A stretch of DNA of 64,000 nt from Streptomyces sp. NBC_00236. GTDB lineage: Bacteria > Actinomycetota > Actinomycetes > Streptomycetales > Streptomycetaceae. A program made the translations under genes and the position numbers. This document shows positions 49,090 to 59,596 of the stretch, piece after piece (position 1 is the stretch's first letter; the number at the start of each line of letters is the position of its first letter). The stretch is from contig NZ_CP108100.1 of NCBI RefSeq assembly GCF_036195045.1, positions 1,364,001 to 1,428,000 of the forward strand, given 5' to 3'. Below the pieces are notes generated by a model. It was not told the DNA's origin and did no database searches. It worked only from the letters and a program-made list of their open reading frames with translations.

Positions 49090-50744
49090 TAGCCGACCGC
49101 CTGCGCGGCCGCGCGGCCCGCCGCCCGGCCGGAGAAGATGCAGCCGCCGAGGAAGGTGCCCTCCAGGGAGCGGTAGCCGTGCACCCCGCCGCCACCGAAC
49201 CCGGCCGCCTCACCGGCCGCGTACACCCCGGACAGTGGGCTGCCGTCGGCCGTGAGGACCCGGGAGGACAGGTCCGTCTCCAGTCCGCCGAGCGACTTGC
49301 GGGTCAGGATGTTGAGCCGTACGGCGATCAGCGGCCCGGCCTTGGGATCGAGGATGCGGTGCGGCGTGGCCGTACGGATGAGCTTGTCGCCGAGGTAGGT
49401 GCGGGCGCCCCTGATCGCGGTGATCTGGAGGTCCTTGGTGAAGGGGTTGGCGATCTCCCGGTCGCGGGCGGTGATCTCGCGGCGCAGGTCGTCCTCGTCG
49501 ATGAGCGCTTCACCGGTGAGCGCGTTCATGCCGCGGACCAGGGCGCCGAGGTCCTTCTCCACGACGAAGTCCACGCCGTTGTCCATGAACGCCTTCACCG
49601 GTCCGGGCACGTCCGCGCGGGCCCGGCCGATCACGTCGCGGATGGACTTGCCGGTCAGGTCGGGGTTCTGCTCGGAACCGGAGAGCGCGAACTCCTTCCC
49701 GATGATCTTCTGGTCCAGGACGAACCAGGTGTAGTCGTGGCCGCTGCGCATGATGTGTTCGAGGGTGCCGAGCGTGTCGAACCCGGGGAACAGCGGGACC
49801 GGCAGCCGCTTGCCGCGGGCGTCCAGCCAGAGCGAGGACGGGCCGGGCAGGATCCGGATGCCGTGCTTGGCCCAGATCGGGTTCCAGTTCTCGATGCCCT
49901 CGGTGTAGTGCCACATCCGGTCGCGGTTGATGTGGTGGGCGCCGGCCTCCTCGGTGATGCCGAGCATCAGCCCGTCGACGTGGGCGGGGACGCCGGAGAG
50001 CATCTTGGCGGGCGGGGTGCCGAGCCGCTCGGGCCACTGCTCGCGCACGAGGTCGTGGTTGCCGCCGATGCCGCCGGAGGTGACGATCACCGCCTGGGCC
50101 CTGAGCTCGAAGGCACCGGCCGTCTCCCGGCTGCTCGCGGTGCCGCGAGAGGCGTCGCTGGGTTCCAGGATCTCGCCGCTCACGGTGTCGACGGTGCCCC
50201 CGGTGCGGCCGAGGCCCGTGACCCGGTGGCGGAAGCGGAAAGTGACGAGGCCCTTGGCGACGCCCTCGCGCACCCGGCGCTCGAAGGGGGCGACGACGCC
50301 GGGGCCGGTCCCCCAGGTGATGTGGAAGCGGGGGACGGAGTTGCCGTGGCCGTTCGCGTCGTAGCCGCCGCGCTCGGCCCAGCCGACGACCGGGAAGAAC
50401 CGCATGCCCTGCCGGTGCAGCCAGGAGCGCTTCTCACCGGCGGCGAAGTCGACGTACGCCTCGGCCCATTTCTTCGGCCAGTGGTCCTCCTTGCGGTCGA
50501 ACCCGGCGGTGCCGAACCAGTCCTGGAGGGCCAGCTCCTGACTGTCCTTGATCCGCATCCGGCGCTGTTCGGGCGAGTCGACGAGGAAGAGACCGCCGAA
50601 GGACCAGTGGGCCTGGCCGCCGAGCGACTGTTCGGGTTCCTGGTCGAGCAGAATGACCGAACGGCCCGCGTCGACCAGTTCCGCGGTGGCGACGAGCCCC
50701 GCGAGTCCTGCCCCGATCACGATCACATCAGCGTCGTACGCCAT
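49089..50744 (-). CDS. FAD-binding dehydrogenase (fumarate reductase/3-ketosteroid dehydrogenase type)
   Basis: 551 aa from the ATG at 50744, chosen because AAGGA lies 8 bases upstream; another ATG at 50753 adds three residues. The FAD site is VIVIGAGLAGLVATAEL. Later blocks VIVTSGGIGGNHD and GVYAAGEAAGFGGGGVHGYRSLEGTFLGGCIFSGR are standard for the FAD_binding_2 family. The substrate may be a ketosteroid or a carboxylic acid; sequence does not decide. It is divergent from the DMT transporter, and its stop touches repeat element D. Confidence 0.83.
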   Translation of the reverse strand: MAYDADVIVIGAGLAGLVATAELVDAGRSVILLDQEPEQSLGGQAHWSFGGLFLVDSPEQRRMRIKDSQELALQDWFGTAGFDRKEDHWPKKWAEAYVDFAAGEKRSWLHRQGMRFFPVVGWAERGGYDANGHGNSVPRFHITWGTGPGVVAPFERRVREGVAKGLVTFRFRHRVTGLGRTGGTVDTVSGEILEPSDASRGTASSRETAGAFELRAQAVIVTSGGIGGNHDLVREQWPERLGTPPAKMLSGVPAHVDGLMLGITEEAGAHHINRDRMWHYTEGIENWNPIWAKHGIRILPGPSSLWLDARGKRLPVPLFPGFDTLGTLEHIMRSGHDYTWFVLDQKIIGKEFALSGSEQNPDLTGKSIRDVIGRARADVPGPVKAFMDNGVDFVVEKDLGALVRGMNALTGEALIDEDDLRREITARDREIANPFTKDLQITAIRGARTYLGDKLIRTATPHRILDPKAGPLIAVRLNILTRKSLGGLETDLSSRVLTADGSPLSGVYAAGEAAGFGGGGVHGYRSLEGTFLGGCIFSGRAAGRAAAQAVG

Positions 50745-50965
50745 GGGTTCCATCCTTGTCGGGGCGGCGACCGGCTCGCGGTCCGGCGGAAGGACCGCAC
50801 GTCATCCGTGCGGCCGCTCGCGAAGTTACTCGTGCGTCAGATCTTCGGCACCGGCCGTCCCGGCGTCAACCGCCCGGTCGGCGGCGCTTCGGCCGCCGGT
50901 GCCGCTCCCAGGCGCTATCGTCGGTACAAATCACCCTCTTACGGCCTGACTCGGGGTGGGGAAGC

Positions 50966-51859
50966 GTGTCGGTGCTGGTCATCGTGCTCTCCGTGAGCGC
51001 CGCCTGCTGTCTGGGGTTCGGCTTCGTGCTGCAACAGGCCGCCGCCCGCCACGCCCCGAAGAGCGACTACCTCTCGCCCCGGCTGCTGCTGGACCTGATG
51101 CGGGTGCGCAGCTGGCTGGCCGGTATCGGACTCATGGTCTGCGGCATGGCGCTGGGCGCGCTGGCCCTGGGCAAGGGCGAGGTCTCCGTCGTCGAACCTC
51201 TCCTGGCCACCAATCTGCTCTTCGCGATGGCCCTGTCCCGTCACCGCACCGGTCAGCGGCTCGGCCGGCAGGGCTGGGCCGGGCTGTGGCTGCTGGCCGG
51301 CGGGGTCGCCGCGTTCCTGCTGGCGGGCGAGCCGAAGGGCGGGCAGGCCGTGTCGAGTCCGCTGCGGCACTGGCTGGTGATCGGCGTGGTGGTGGGCCTG
51401 GCCCTGCTGCTGACCGCGTTCGCCAAGCGCTCACGGTCGGGGGTGTCGCCCGCGCTGCTCGCGGTGGCGGCGGGACTCCTGTACGGGCTCCAGGACGCCC
51501 TGACCCGGGTCAGCGGGCAGCGCCTCTCCGACGGCGGCTGGGCGGCGCTCGTCACCGGCTGGCAGGTGTACGCGGTGCTGGTGCTGGGGGTGACGGGGCT
51601 GATCCTCGTGCAGAGCGCGTTCGAGACGGGCCCGCTGCGGATGTCCCTGCCGGCGCTGACCGCGGCCCAGCCGCTGGCCGGGATCGCCTGCGGGATCGGT
51701 TTCCTGGGCGACCAGGTGCGTACCGACACGGGCGCGCTGGCCTGGCAGGCGGCGGGACTCGCGGCGATCGTGGCCGGGATCGTGCTGCTGGGGCTGCACC
51801 CGGCCATGCCGGAGGGGCCGGTGGGCGGACGCCGTACGCAGAGCCTCCAGCCGCACTGA
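50966..51859 (+). CDS. DMT-family transporter (EamA-like)
   Basis: 297 aa from GTG at 50966 with GGGGAA upstream; upstream in-frame reading lacks a site. About ten hydrophobic helices: two repeats of five, with the family's short loops (GEVSVVEPLLATNLLF; LRMSLPALTAAQPLAGI). DMT proteins export or import small metabolites; the substrate here is unknown. It is divergent from the FAD dehydrogenase. Confidence 0.8.
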   Translation: MSVLVIVLSVSAACCLGFGFVLQQAAARHAPKSDYLSPRLLLDLMRVRSWLAGIGLMVCGMALGALALGKGEVSVVEPLLATNLLFAMALSRHRTGQRLGRQGWAGLWLLAGGVAAFLLAGEPKGGQAVSSPLRHWLVIGVVVGLALLLTAFAKRSRSGVSPALLAVAAGLLYGLQDALTRVSGQRLSDGGWAALVTGWQVYAVLVLGVTGLILVQSAFETGPLRMSLPALTAAQPLAGIACGIGFLGDQVRTDTGALAWQAAGLAAIVAGIVLLGLHPAMPEGPVGGRRTQSLQPH

Positions 51860-51949
51860 AGTCGGAGTTCCGGACGGTCCCGGCTCCGGACGGTCCCGGC
51901 TCCGGGCGGACTCGGTGATGTCCGATTCCTCACAGTCCTCCGGCCTGTC

Positions 51950-51968
51950 TGGCAATTAATAATGGCCA
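51950..51968. promoter_or_regulatory. Near-palindrome before the TetR gene
   Basis: TGGCAATTAATAATGGCCA matches its reverse complement at 16 of 19 positions. It lies 16 bases before the TetR ATG, in an AT-rich patch that is unusual here, and so is a good candidate for autoregulation. Confidence 0.55.
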
Positions 51969-51984
51969 GCATTACATTGGTCGC

Positions 51985-53432
<1,448 letters not shown>

Positions 53433-53456
53433 GCACCGCCGGAGGTCTGCTGTTGG

Positions 53457-53978
53457 ATGAAGGGCATGAACCCTTCTGACGAGATCCTGGACATCGTCGA
53501 CGAGAACGATGTCGTCGTGGGCCGGGCCCCGCGCGGCGAGGCGACCGCGCGGGGCCTGACGCATCGCTGCGTCTTCATCGAGGCCCGGGACGCCGACGGA
53601 AGGATCTTCGTGCACCGCAGGACCGCCACGAAGCTCGTCTTCCCGTCCCACTACGACATGTTCGTCGGCGGGGTCGTCGGCGCCGGCGAGTCCTACGACG
53701 AGGCGGCACTGCGGGAGGCCGAGGAGGAACTGGGCGTGACGGGCCTGCCCCGCCCGGAGCCGCTGTTCAAGTTCCTCTACGAGGGCGGCGGCCACAGCTG
53801 GTGGTCGTACGTCTACCGGGTACGGTGCGTGCTGCCGGTGGAACCGCAGGTGGAGGAGGTCGCCTGGCACGCCTTCCTCACGGACGAGGAGCTGGCGGAG
53901 CGGCTCGGCGACTGGCCGTGGGTGCCGGACGGCATGGAAGGCTACCGACGGCTCCGGGCGTTCCAAGCATCGTCCTGA
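53457..53978 (+). CDS. Nudix hydrolase
   Basis: 173 aa; ATG 53457 has GGAGGT 10 bases upstream. The Nudix box is GGVVGAGESYDEAALREAEEELGV (within residues about 72-95), fully conserved (GX5EX7REUXEEXGU). The N-terminus has the MNPSDEILDIVDENDVVVGRAPRGE block of the IPP-isomerase-like / YfcD group. Likely a nucleoside-diphosphate-linked pyrophosphatase; substrate unknown. It is 24 bases from the SDR stop, same strand. Confidence 0.87.
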   Translation: MKGMNPSDEILDIVDENDVVVGRAPRGEATARGLTHRCVFIEARDADGRIFVHRRTATKLVFPSHYDMFVGGVVGAGESYDEAALREAEEELGVTGLPRPEPLFKFLYEGGGHSWWSYVYRVRCVLPVEPQVEEVAWHAFLTDEELAERLGDWPWVPDGMEGYRRLRAFQASS

Positions 53979-54021
53979 AGCGGCCAGAGGTTGGCACCAA
54001 AGCAGCAGATAAGGTCTGTAC

Positions 54022-54417
54022 GTGAACGATTTTGTGCAGAGTCTGCGGCTGTGGTGGGCGCCGCAGCGGATCCGCGAAGAGGGCGACACCCCTGACTACC
54101 GCTTCTCGCTCGCCAACGAGCGGACGTTCCTCGCCTGGATCCGGACGGCTCTCGCACTGATCGGCGGGGGTTTCGCGGTCGATCAGTTCCTGCCGGAGCT
54201 GGCGTGGGGCGTCCGTGCCGGTCTGGCGCTCGCCCTGCTGGCGGCGGGCGTGCTGTGCGCGCTGCGGGCCGTCAACCACTGGGTGCGGTGCGAGCGGGCG
54301 ATGCGGCGCGGTGAGGACCTCCCGGTGTCGCGGTTCCCGACACTGCTCAGTGTGGCGGTGGCCGTGGTGGCTGTGGCGATGGTGGTGGTGGTCCTGTTCG
54401 GCTGGGAGGGCCGGTGA
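54022..54417 (+). CDS. DUF202 membrane protein
   Basis: 131 aa from GTG at 54022. Three membrane helices (TFLAWIRTALALIGGGF; AGLALALLAAGVLCAL; FPTLLSVAVAVVAVAMVVVVL) preceded by the family hallmark FSLANERTFLAWIRT. DUF202 (YidH) proteins are of unknown function. It overlaps the next gene (also DUF202) by 4 bases, GTGA, so the two probably form a heteromer. Confidence 0.82.
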   Translation: MNDFVQSLRLWWAPQRIREEGDTPDYRFSLANERTFLAWIRTALALIGGGFAVDQFLPELAWGVRAGLALALLAAGVLCALRAVNHWVRCERAMRRGEDLPVSRFPTLLSVAVAVVAVAMVVVVLFGWEGR

Positions 54418-54725
54418 CCGCGGCTGAGCGCGATCCCGGACTCCAGCCCGAGCGGACCAGACTGGCCTGGCGGCGTACGACGCTGTCCTGCACCGTCGTC
54501 GCGCTGCTGGCCGGGAAGCAGGCCCTGCACGGCGGGGCCACCCCGGCCGGGGTCGTCGCCCTGTCGCTGAGCGTGCTGGCCTGGCTGGGTTTCCTGCGGG
54601 TGGCGAACCGGCGGGTGCAGGGCATGGGCACCTCGCGCCCGCAGCCGATGGGGGCCCGCGCGGCGCTGACGGCCGCGGCGTGCACCGTCGCGCTGGCGGT
54701 GTTCGCCGCGGCGATGCTGTTCTAA
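54414..54725 (+). CDS. DUF202 membrane protein, short
   Basis: 103 aa, GTG start overlapping the previous gene. It has the shortened hallmark RTRLAWRRTTL and two to three hydrophobic helices. Its last codons (CTG TTC TAA) begin a tandem repeat that runs on past the stop. It is probably the partner of the upstream DUF202 protein; function unknown. Confidence 0.78.
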   Translation: MTAAERDPGLQPERTRLAWRRTTLSCTVVALLAGKQALHGGATPAGVVALSLSVLAWLGFLRVANRRVQGMGTSRPQPMGARAALTAAACTVALAVFAAAMLF

Positions 54726-54809
54726 GCGGCGGAGTTCGCCGCGTTATTGCTGTTCTGAGCGACAGAGTTCCGCGTTATTGCTGTTCTGAGCGGCGGAGTT
54801 CGCCGCGGC
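54721..54809. repeat. Tandem repeat made of gene end plus hairpin
   Basis: About 2.8 copies of a 31 to 33-base unit starting TTCTAAGCGG or TTCTGAGCGR (units 54721-54753, 54754-54784, 54785-54809). Each contains a small hairpin GCGGCG...CGCCGC or a damaged version. The first copy contains the last Phe codon and stop of the DUF202 gene; later copies repeat the stop as TGA. A duplicated terminator is the simplest reading. Confidence 0.65.
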
Positions 54810-54837
54810 GGTCCCGTCCCGAGCGGCCCGCCGGTGG

Positions 54838-55773
54838 TCAGCTCTCCCAGTCCACGGTGACGACGATCTTTCCGCGGGTCCGGCCCTCGGCGTTGAGCCG
54901 GTGGGCCTCCGCGGCCTCGGCCAGCGGGAAGACCCGGTCCACATGGACCGCGACGATGCCCCGCTCGGCCAGCTCCGCCAGATGGGCCAGATCCTTCGCG
55001 TCGGGCCGTACGAACGCGTAGACGCCGCCGTACGAGAACACCTCGCTGTCCACGATGGAGGCCAGGCGCCCGTCCGGTGCGAGGGTGTCGGCGGACACCC
55101 GCAGGGCCTCGCCGCCCACGGTGTCGAAGGCGGCGTCGATCCCGTCCGGGGCCAGCGCCCGCAGCCGGTCCGCGAGGCCGTCGCCGTACGCCACGGGCTC
55201 CGCGCCGAGCTGCCGCAGGTGGTCGTGGTTGCGTTCGCTCGCGGTGCCGATGACCCTGCATCCGGTGTGGCGGGCGATCTGCACGGCCAGCGAGCCGACG
55301 CCGCCGGCCGCCGCGTGGACGAGGACGGTGTCGCCGTTGCGGATGTGCAGCGAGCGGTGCAGCACCTGGTACGCGGTGAGACCGGCCAGGGGAAGGCCCG
55401 CGGCCTCCTCGAAGCTCAGGCTCAGCGGCTTGCGGGCCAGGGTGCGCACCGGCGCGGCCACGTACTCGGCGAAGGTGCCGCGGCTGAGGAAGTCCTCCCG
55501 CACGTATCCGATGACCTCGTCGCCGACGGCGAACTCGTTGACGGCGATGCCGGGCTGGACGACGACCCCTGACACGTCCCAGCCGGGAATCACCGGGAAC
55601 ACCGCGTCCAGCGAGGCGTCCAGGTGCCCCTCCCGCGCGACGCGGTCGACCGGATTGACCGCCGCGGCCCGTACCTTCACCAGGACGGTGTCGGGACCGA
55701 CCTTGGGGTCGGGGCGCTCCCCGTACTCCAGGACATCGGCCCCGCCGTACCTGCCGTAGCTGATCGCCTTCAT
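54838..55773 (-). CDS. NADP-dependent quinone oxidoreductase-like protein (MDR family)
   Basis: 311 aa from ATG 55773. It has the zinc-free medium-chain dehydrogenase pattern: VKVRAAAVNPVDRVAREG, the motif VHAAAGGVGSLAVQIAR for NADP binding and VIGYVREDFLSRGTFAEYVAAP. The Zn ligands of alcohol dehydrogenases are missing, as in quinone reductases. It probably reduces quinones or alpha/beta-unsaturated carbonyls. It lies between DUF202 and glucarate dehydratase, with no clear operon partner. Confidence 0.84.
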   Translation of the reverse strand: MKAISYGRYGGADVLEYGERPDPKVGPDTVLVKVRAAAVNPVDRVAREGHLDASLDAVFPVIPGWDVSGVVVQPGIAVNEFAVGDEVIGYVREDFLSRGTFAEYVAAPVRTLARKPLSLSFEEAAGLPLAGLTAYQVLHRSLHIRNGDTVLVHAAAGGVGSLAVQIARHTGCRVIGTASERNHDHLRQLGAEPVAYGDGLADRLRALAPDGIDAAFDTVGGEALRVSADTLAPDGRLASIVDSEVFSYGGVYAFVRPDAKDLAHLAELAERGIVAVHVDRVFPLAEAAEAHRLNAEGRTRGKIVVTVDWES

Positions 55774-55833
55774 GTACTCGACCCTCGGGCCGGCCCGGGG
55801 CACCCGCAACTCAGGCGGGTGCGGGGCGCACCG

Positions 55834-57123
55834 TCACCAGCGCGGGATCGCCGGCGTCGCCCAGCCCGGCTCGGCCTTGCGCATCGCGGCGGCGTCGTCG
55901 CGCTCGCGCATCGTGCCGTCGTCGTCGAGCCAGCGGCGGTGCAGCACGGCGAGGCGTGCCCGGTCGAGTTCGACGCCGAGGCCCGGGGCGTCGGATACGG
56001 CCAGCCGGCCGTCGGCGAAGACATGACGGGTGGCGATCACGTCCTCGGCCTGCCAGGGGTAGTGGCTGTCGCAGGCGTAGTCCAGGTTGGGGACGGTGGC
56101 CGCGACGTGCGTCATGGCGGCGAGGCTGATCCCGAGGTGGGTGTTGGAGTGCATGGAGAGGCCGACGCCGAAGGTGCGGCAGATGCCGGCCAGCTCACGG
56201 GTGCGGTGCAGCCCGCCCCAGTAGTGGTGGTCGGAGAGGACGACCTGGACGGCGCCCCGGGCGAAGGCCTCCGGGACCTCGGCGAGCGTGGTGACGCACA
56301 TGTTCGTGGCCAGCGGGACGTCGGTACCGGCCGCGACGGCGGCCATCAGCTCCGTGCCGCTCGCGGGGTCCTCCAGGTATTCGAGTACGTCCCCCAGCTG
56401 CTCGGCGACGTACAGCGAGGTCTCGACGGACCAGGCCCCGTTGGGGTCCAGGCGCAGCGGCTGCCCGGGGAACGCCTCGGCCAGTGCGCGGACGGCGGCG
56501 ATCTCCTCGTCGGGCGGGAAGACGCCGCCCTTCAGCTTGAAGGAGGAGAATCCGTACTCCCGGGCGAAGCGCCGGGCCTGGGCGACGACTCCGGCCGGGT
56601 CGACGGCCGCGCCCCAGTCGTCCCGTTCGCCGCCGTCCGGGTGCTGGGCCCAGCGGTAGAACAGGTAGGCGCTGTACTCGACGCTGTCGCGGACCTTGCC
56701 GCCGAGCAGTGCGTGCACGGGCAGGCCGAGGGTCTTGCCCAGGGCGTCCAGGCAGGCCACCTCGAAGCCGGAGACCACCGAGAGCCGCAGCTTGTCCGCG
56801 GTCTGGACGCCGCGCAGTCCGCCCGCGTCGACGCGCTCGTCGGCCGCGCGTGAATCCCCGCACACCTCGTCGGCAAGGGCGAAGAGGCCGTTCACATCGC
56901 TGACCGGGCGTCCTGGCAGGGCCGCGGCCAGGGGTTCGGCCAGTTCGAGGTACTTCCCGTCGCCGTAGGTCTCCCCGATGCCGGTCACTCCGCCCCGGGT
57001 GACGACCTCCACGATGAGCCGCGGGGTGTAGGGCTGGTGAACGCCCTGGGTGTTGAGGAGCGGCGGGTCGGCGATGAGGATCGGGGTCAGCCGGACTTCG
57101 TCGATCAACCAGTCTGTATTCAT
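55834..57123 (-). CDS. gudD: Glucarate dehydratase-type enolase superfamily enzyme
   Basis: 429 aa. Active-site landmarks of glucarate dehydratases: FKLKGGVF (KxK base, about residue 195), RLDPNGAWS (about 224), EDPASGTELMA, LATNMCVTTL, SDHHYWGGLHRT and the catalytic His in SMHSNTHLGISLAAMTH (about 326). It dehydrates D-glucarate (or L-idarate) to 5-keto-4-deoxyglucarate. A palindrome lies 11 bases upstream of the ATG. It appears alone; further genes of the pathway are not in this window. Confidence 0.87.
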   Translation of the reverse strand: MNTDWLIDEVRLTPILIADPPLLNTQGVHQPYTPRLIVEVVTRGGVTGIGETYGDGKYLELAEPLAAALPGRPVSDVNGLFALADEVCGDSRAADERVDAGGLRGVQTADKLRLSVVSGFEVACLDALGKTLGLPVHALLGGKVRDSVEYSAYLFYRWAQHPDGGERDDWGAAVDPAGVVAQARRFAREYGFSSFKLKGGVFPPDEEIAAVRALAEAFPGQPLRLDPNGAWSVETSLYVAEQLGDVLEYLEDPASGTELMAAVAAGTDVPLATNMCVTTLAEVPEAFARGAVQVVLSDHHYWGGLHRTRELAGICRTFGVGLSMHSNTHLGISLAAMTHVAATVPNLDYACDSHYPWQAEDVIATRHVFADGRLAVSDAPGLGVELDRARLAVLHRRWLDDDGTMRERDDAAAMRKAEPGWATPAIPRW

Positions 57124-57134
57124 ACGTGAACTCT

Positions 57135-57154
57135 ATTCAGCCATACGACTGAAT
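57135..57154. promoter_or_regulatory. Palindrome before glucarate dehydratase
   Basis: ATTCAG-N8-CTGAAT, perfect 6-base arms, lies 12-31 bases upstream of the start, in the expected promoter region. GntR- or LysR-type regulators would fit; the regulator is not local. Confidence 0.5.
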
Positions 57155-57220
57155 GCCAGAGTCCGCCCACCATTCGGGCCGGAGTCACACATTCCGTTCC
57201 GGAAGTTCACTGGACGACAT

Positions 57221-57233
57221 ACCGACTGGTCGG
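57221..57233. promoter_or_regulatory. TetR-like operator before the APH/acyl-CoA dehydrogenase operon
   Basis: ACCGACTGGTCGG is a nearly perfect CCGAC/GTCGG inverted repeat flanked by AT and CAT, typical of TetR-family sites in acyl-CoA genes. It lies 44 bases before the chosen start of the phosphotransferase gene. Confidence 0.5.
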
Positions 57234-57276
57234 CATCATGAACACCGACGATCCATTCACCCCGGAGGTGCGCACG

Positions 57277-58299
57277 ATGAGCCCAGTCCACCCGCCAGGT
57301 CTCGACCTCGACCGCTTGCGCGGACATCTCGACCGCGAGCGGCCGGGGCTGGTGAACGGACCGCTCGAAGCCCGGCTCATCGAGGGCGGCCGTTCGAACC
57401 TGACGTACATCGTGACGGACGGTACCGGCCGATGGGTCGTCCGCCGGCCGCCGCTGGGTCATGTGCTGGCCACCGCGCACGACATGAAGCGCGAGCACCG
57501 CGTGATCAGCGGGCTGCACCCGACGGCCGTCCCGGTCCCCGAACCGGTGCTGCTCTGCGAGGACGACTCGGTCATCGGCTCGCCGTTCTACGTCATGGAG
57601 TACGTCGAGGGCACCCCGTACCGCACGGCGGAGCAGCTCGCCCCGCTGGGCCCCGAGCGCACCCGCAAGGTGGTGCTGGGTCTGGTCGACACCCTCGTGG
57701 AGTTGCACGCCGTGGACCCGCAGGCCGTCGGCCTCGGGGACTTCGGGCGCCCCGAGGGATTCCTGGACCGGCAGCTGCGCCGCTGGGGCAAGCAGCTGGA
57801 CGCCTCCCGCAACCGCGAACTTCCCGGCATCGACGAGCTGCACGCGGCGCTCGGCCGACAGCTGCCCGACTCCCCCGCTCCCACGGTCGTCCACGGCGAC
57901 TTCCGCCTGGACAACGTGCTGATCGGGGCCGACGACGAGATCAAGGCCGTCCTCGACTGGGAGATGTCGACGCTCGGCGACCCGCTCACCGACCTGGGTC
58001 TGCTGGTCATGTACAGCTCCGATCTGGGCCTGTCCGAGTCCCCGGTCTCCACCACCAGCGGCGCGGCCGGCCACCCCTCCCCCGCCGAGCTGATCGAGCG
58101 CTATGCCGAACGCTCCGGCCGGGACACCTCCGGCATCTCCTGGTACACGGCGTTCGCCTGGTTCAAGCTCGCCGTGATCCTGGAGGGCATCCACTACCGC
58201 TACACCCTGGGCCAGACGGTCGGCGGCGGCTTCGACCGCATCGGCGACCTCGTCCCCGTCTTCATCGAGCACGGCCTCACCACCCTCCAGGAAGGCTGA
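57277..58299 (+). CDS. APH-family phosphotransferase (ACAD10/11 N-terminal type)
   Basis: 340 aa. The ATG at 57277 has GGAGG 8 bases upstream; an in-frame ATG at 57238 adds 13 residues but has no ribosome site and touches the operator. Kinase-like residues: Lys/Arg in RWVVRRPPLGH, catalytic HGDFRLDNVLI (Brenner-type) and DWEMSTLGDPLTDLG. It is the stand-alone counterpart of the kinase domain of ACAD10/11, paired here with the acyl-CoA dehydrogenase 8 bases downstream. It may phosphorylate 4-hydroxyacyl-CoA (known for ACAD11), for beta-oxidation. Confidence 0.87.
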   Translation: MSPVHPPGLDLDRLRGHLDRERPGLVNGPLEARLIEGGRSNLTYIVTDGTGRWVVRRPPLGHVLATAHDMKREHRVISGLHPTAVPVPEPVLLCEDDSVIGSPFYVMEYVEGTPYRTAEQLAPLGPERTRKVVLGLVDTLVELHAVDPQAVGLGDFGRPEGFLDRQLRRWGKQLDASRNRELPGIDELHAALGRQLPDSPAPTVVHGDFRLDNVLIGADDEIKAVLDWEMSTLGDPLTDLGLLVMYSSDLGLSESPVSTTSGAAGHPSPAELIERYAERSGRDTSGISWYTAFAWFKLAVILEGIHYRYTLGQTVGGGFDRIGDLVPVFIEHGLTTLQEG

Positions 58300-58307
58300 C
58301 CCACCCC

Positions 58308-59522
<1,215 letters not shown>

Positions 59523-59559
59523 AGGTACCTGCAGGCGGTGGCCCGGCCGGCCGGGGCCG

Positions 59560-59594
59560 CGGTTCGCGGTCCGCGGTCCGCGGTCCGCGGTCCG
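59560..59594. repeat. Heptamer repeat, 5 copies
   Basis: The unit CGGTCCG occurs four times in succession after one variant CGGTTCG (59560-59594), between the convergent ACAD and HEAT-repeat genes. It can slip and can form hairpins, and may serve as a terminator. Confidence 0.65.
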
Positions 59595-59596
59595 CG

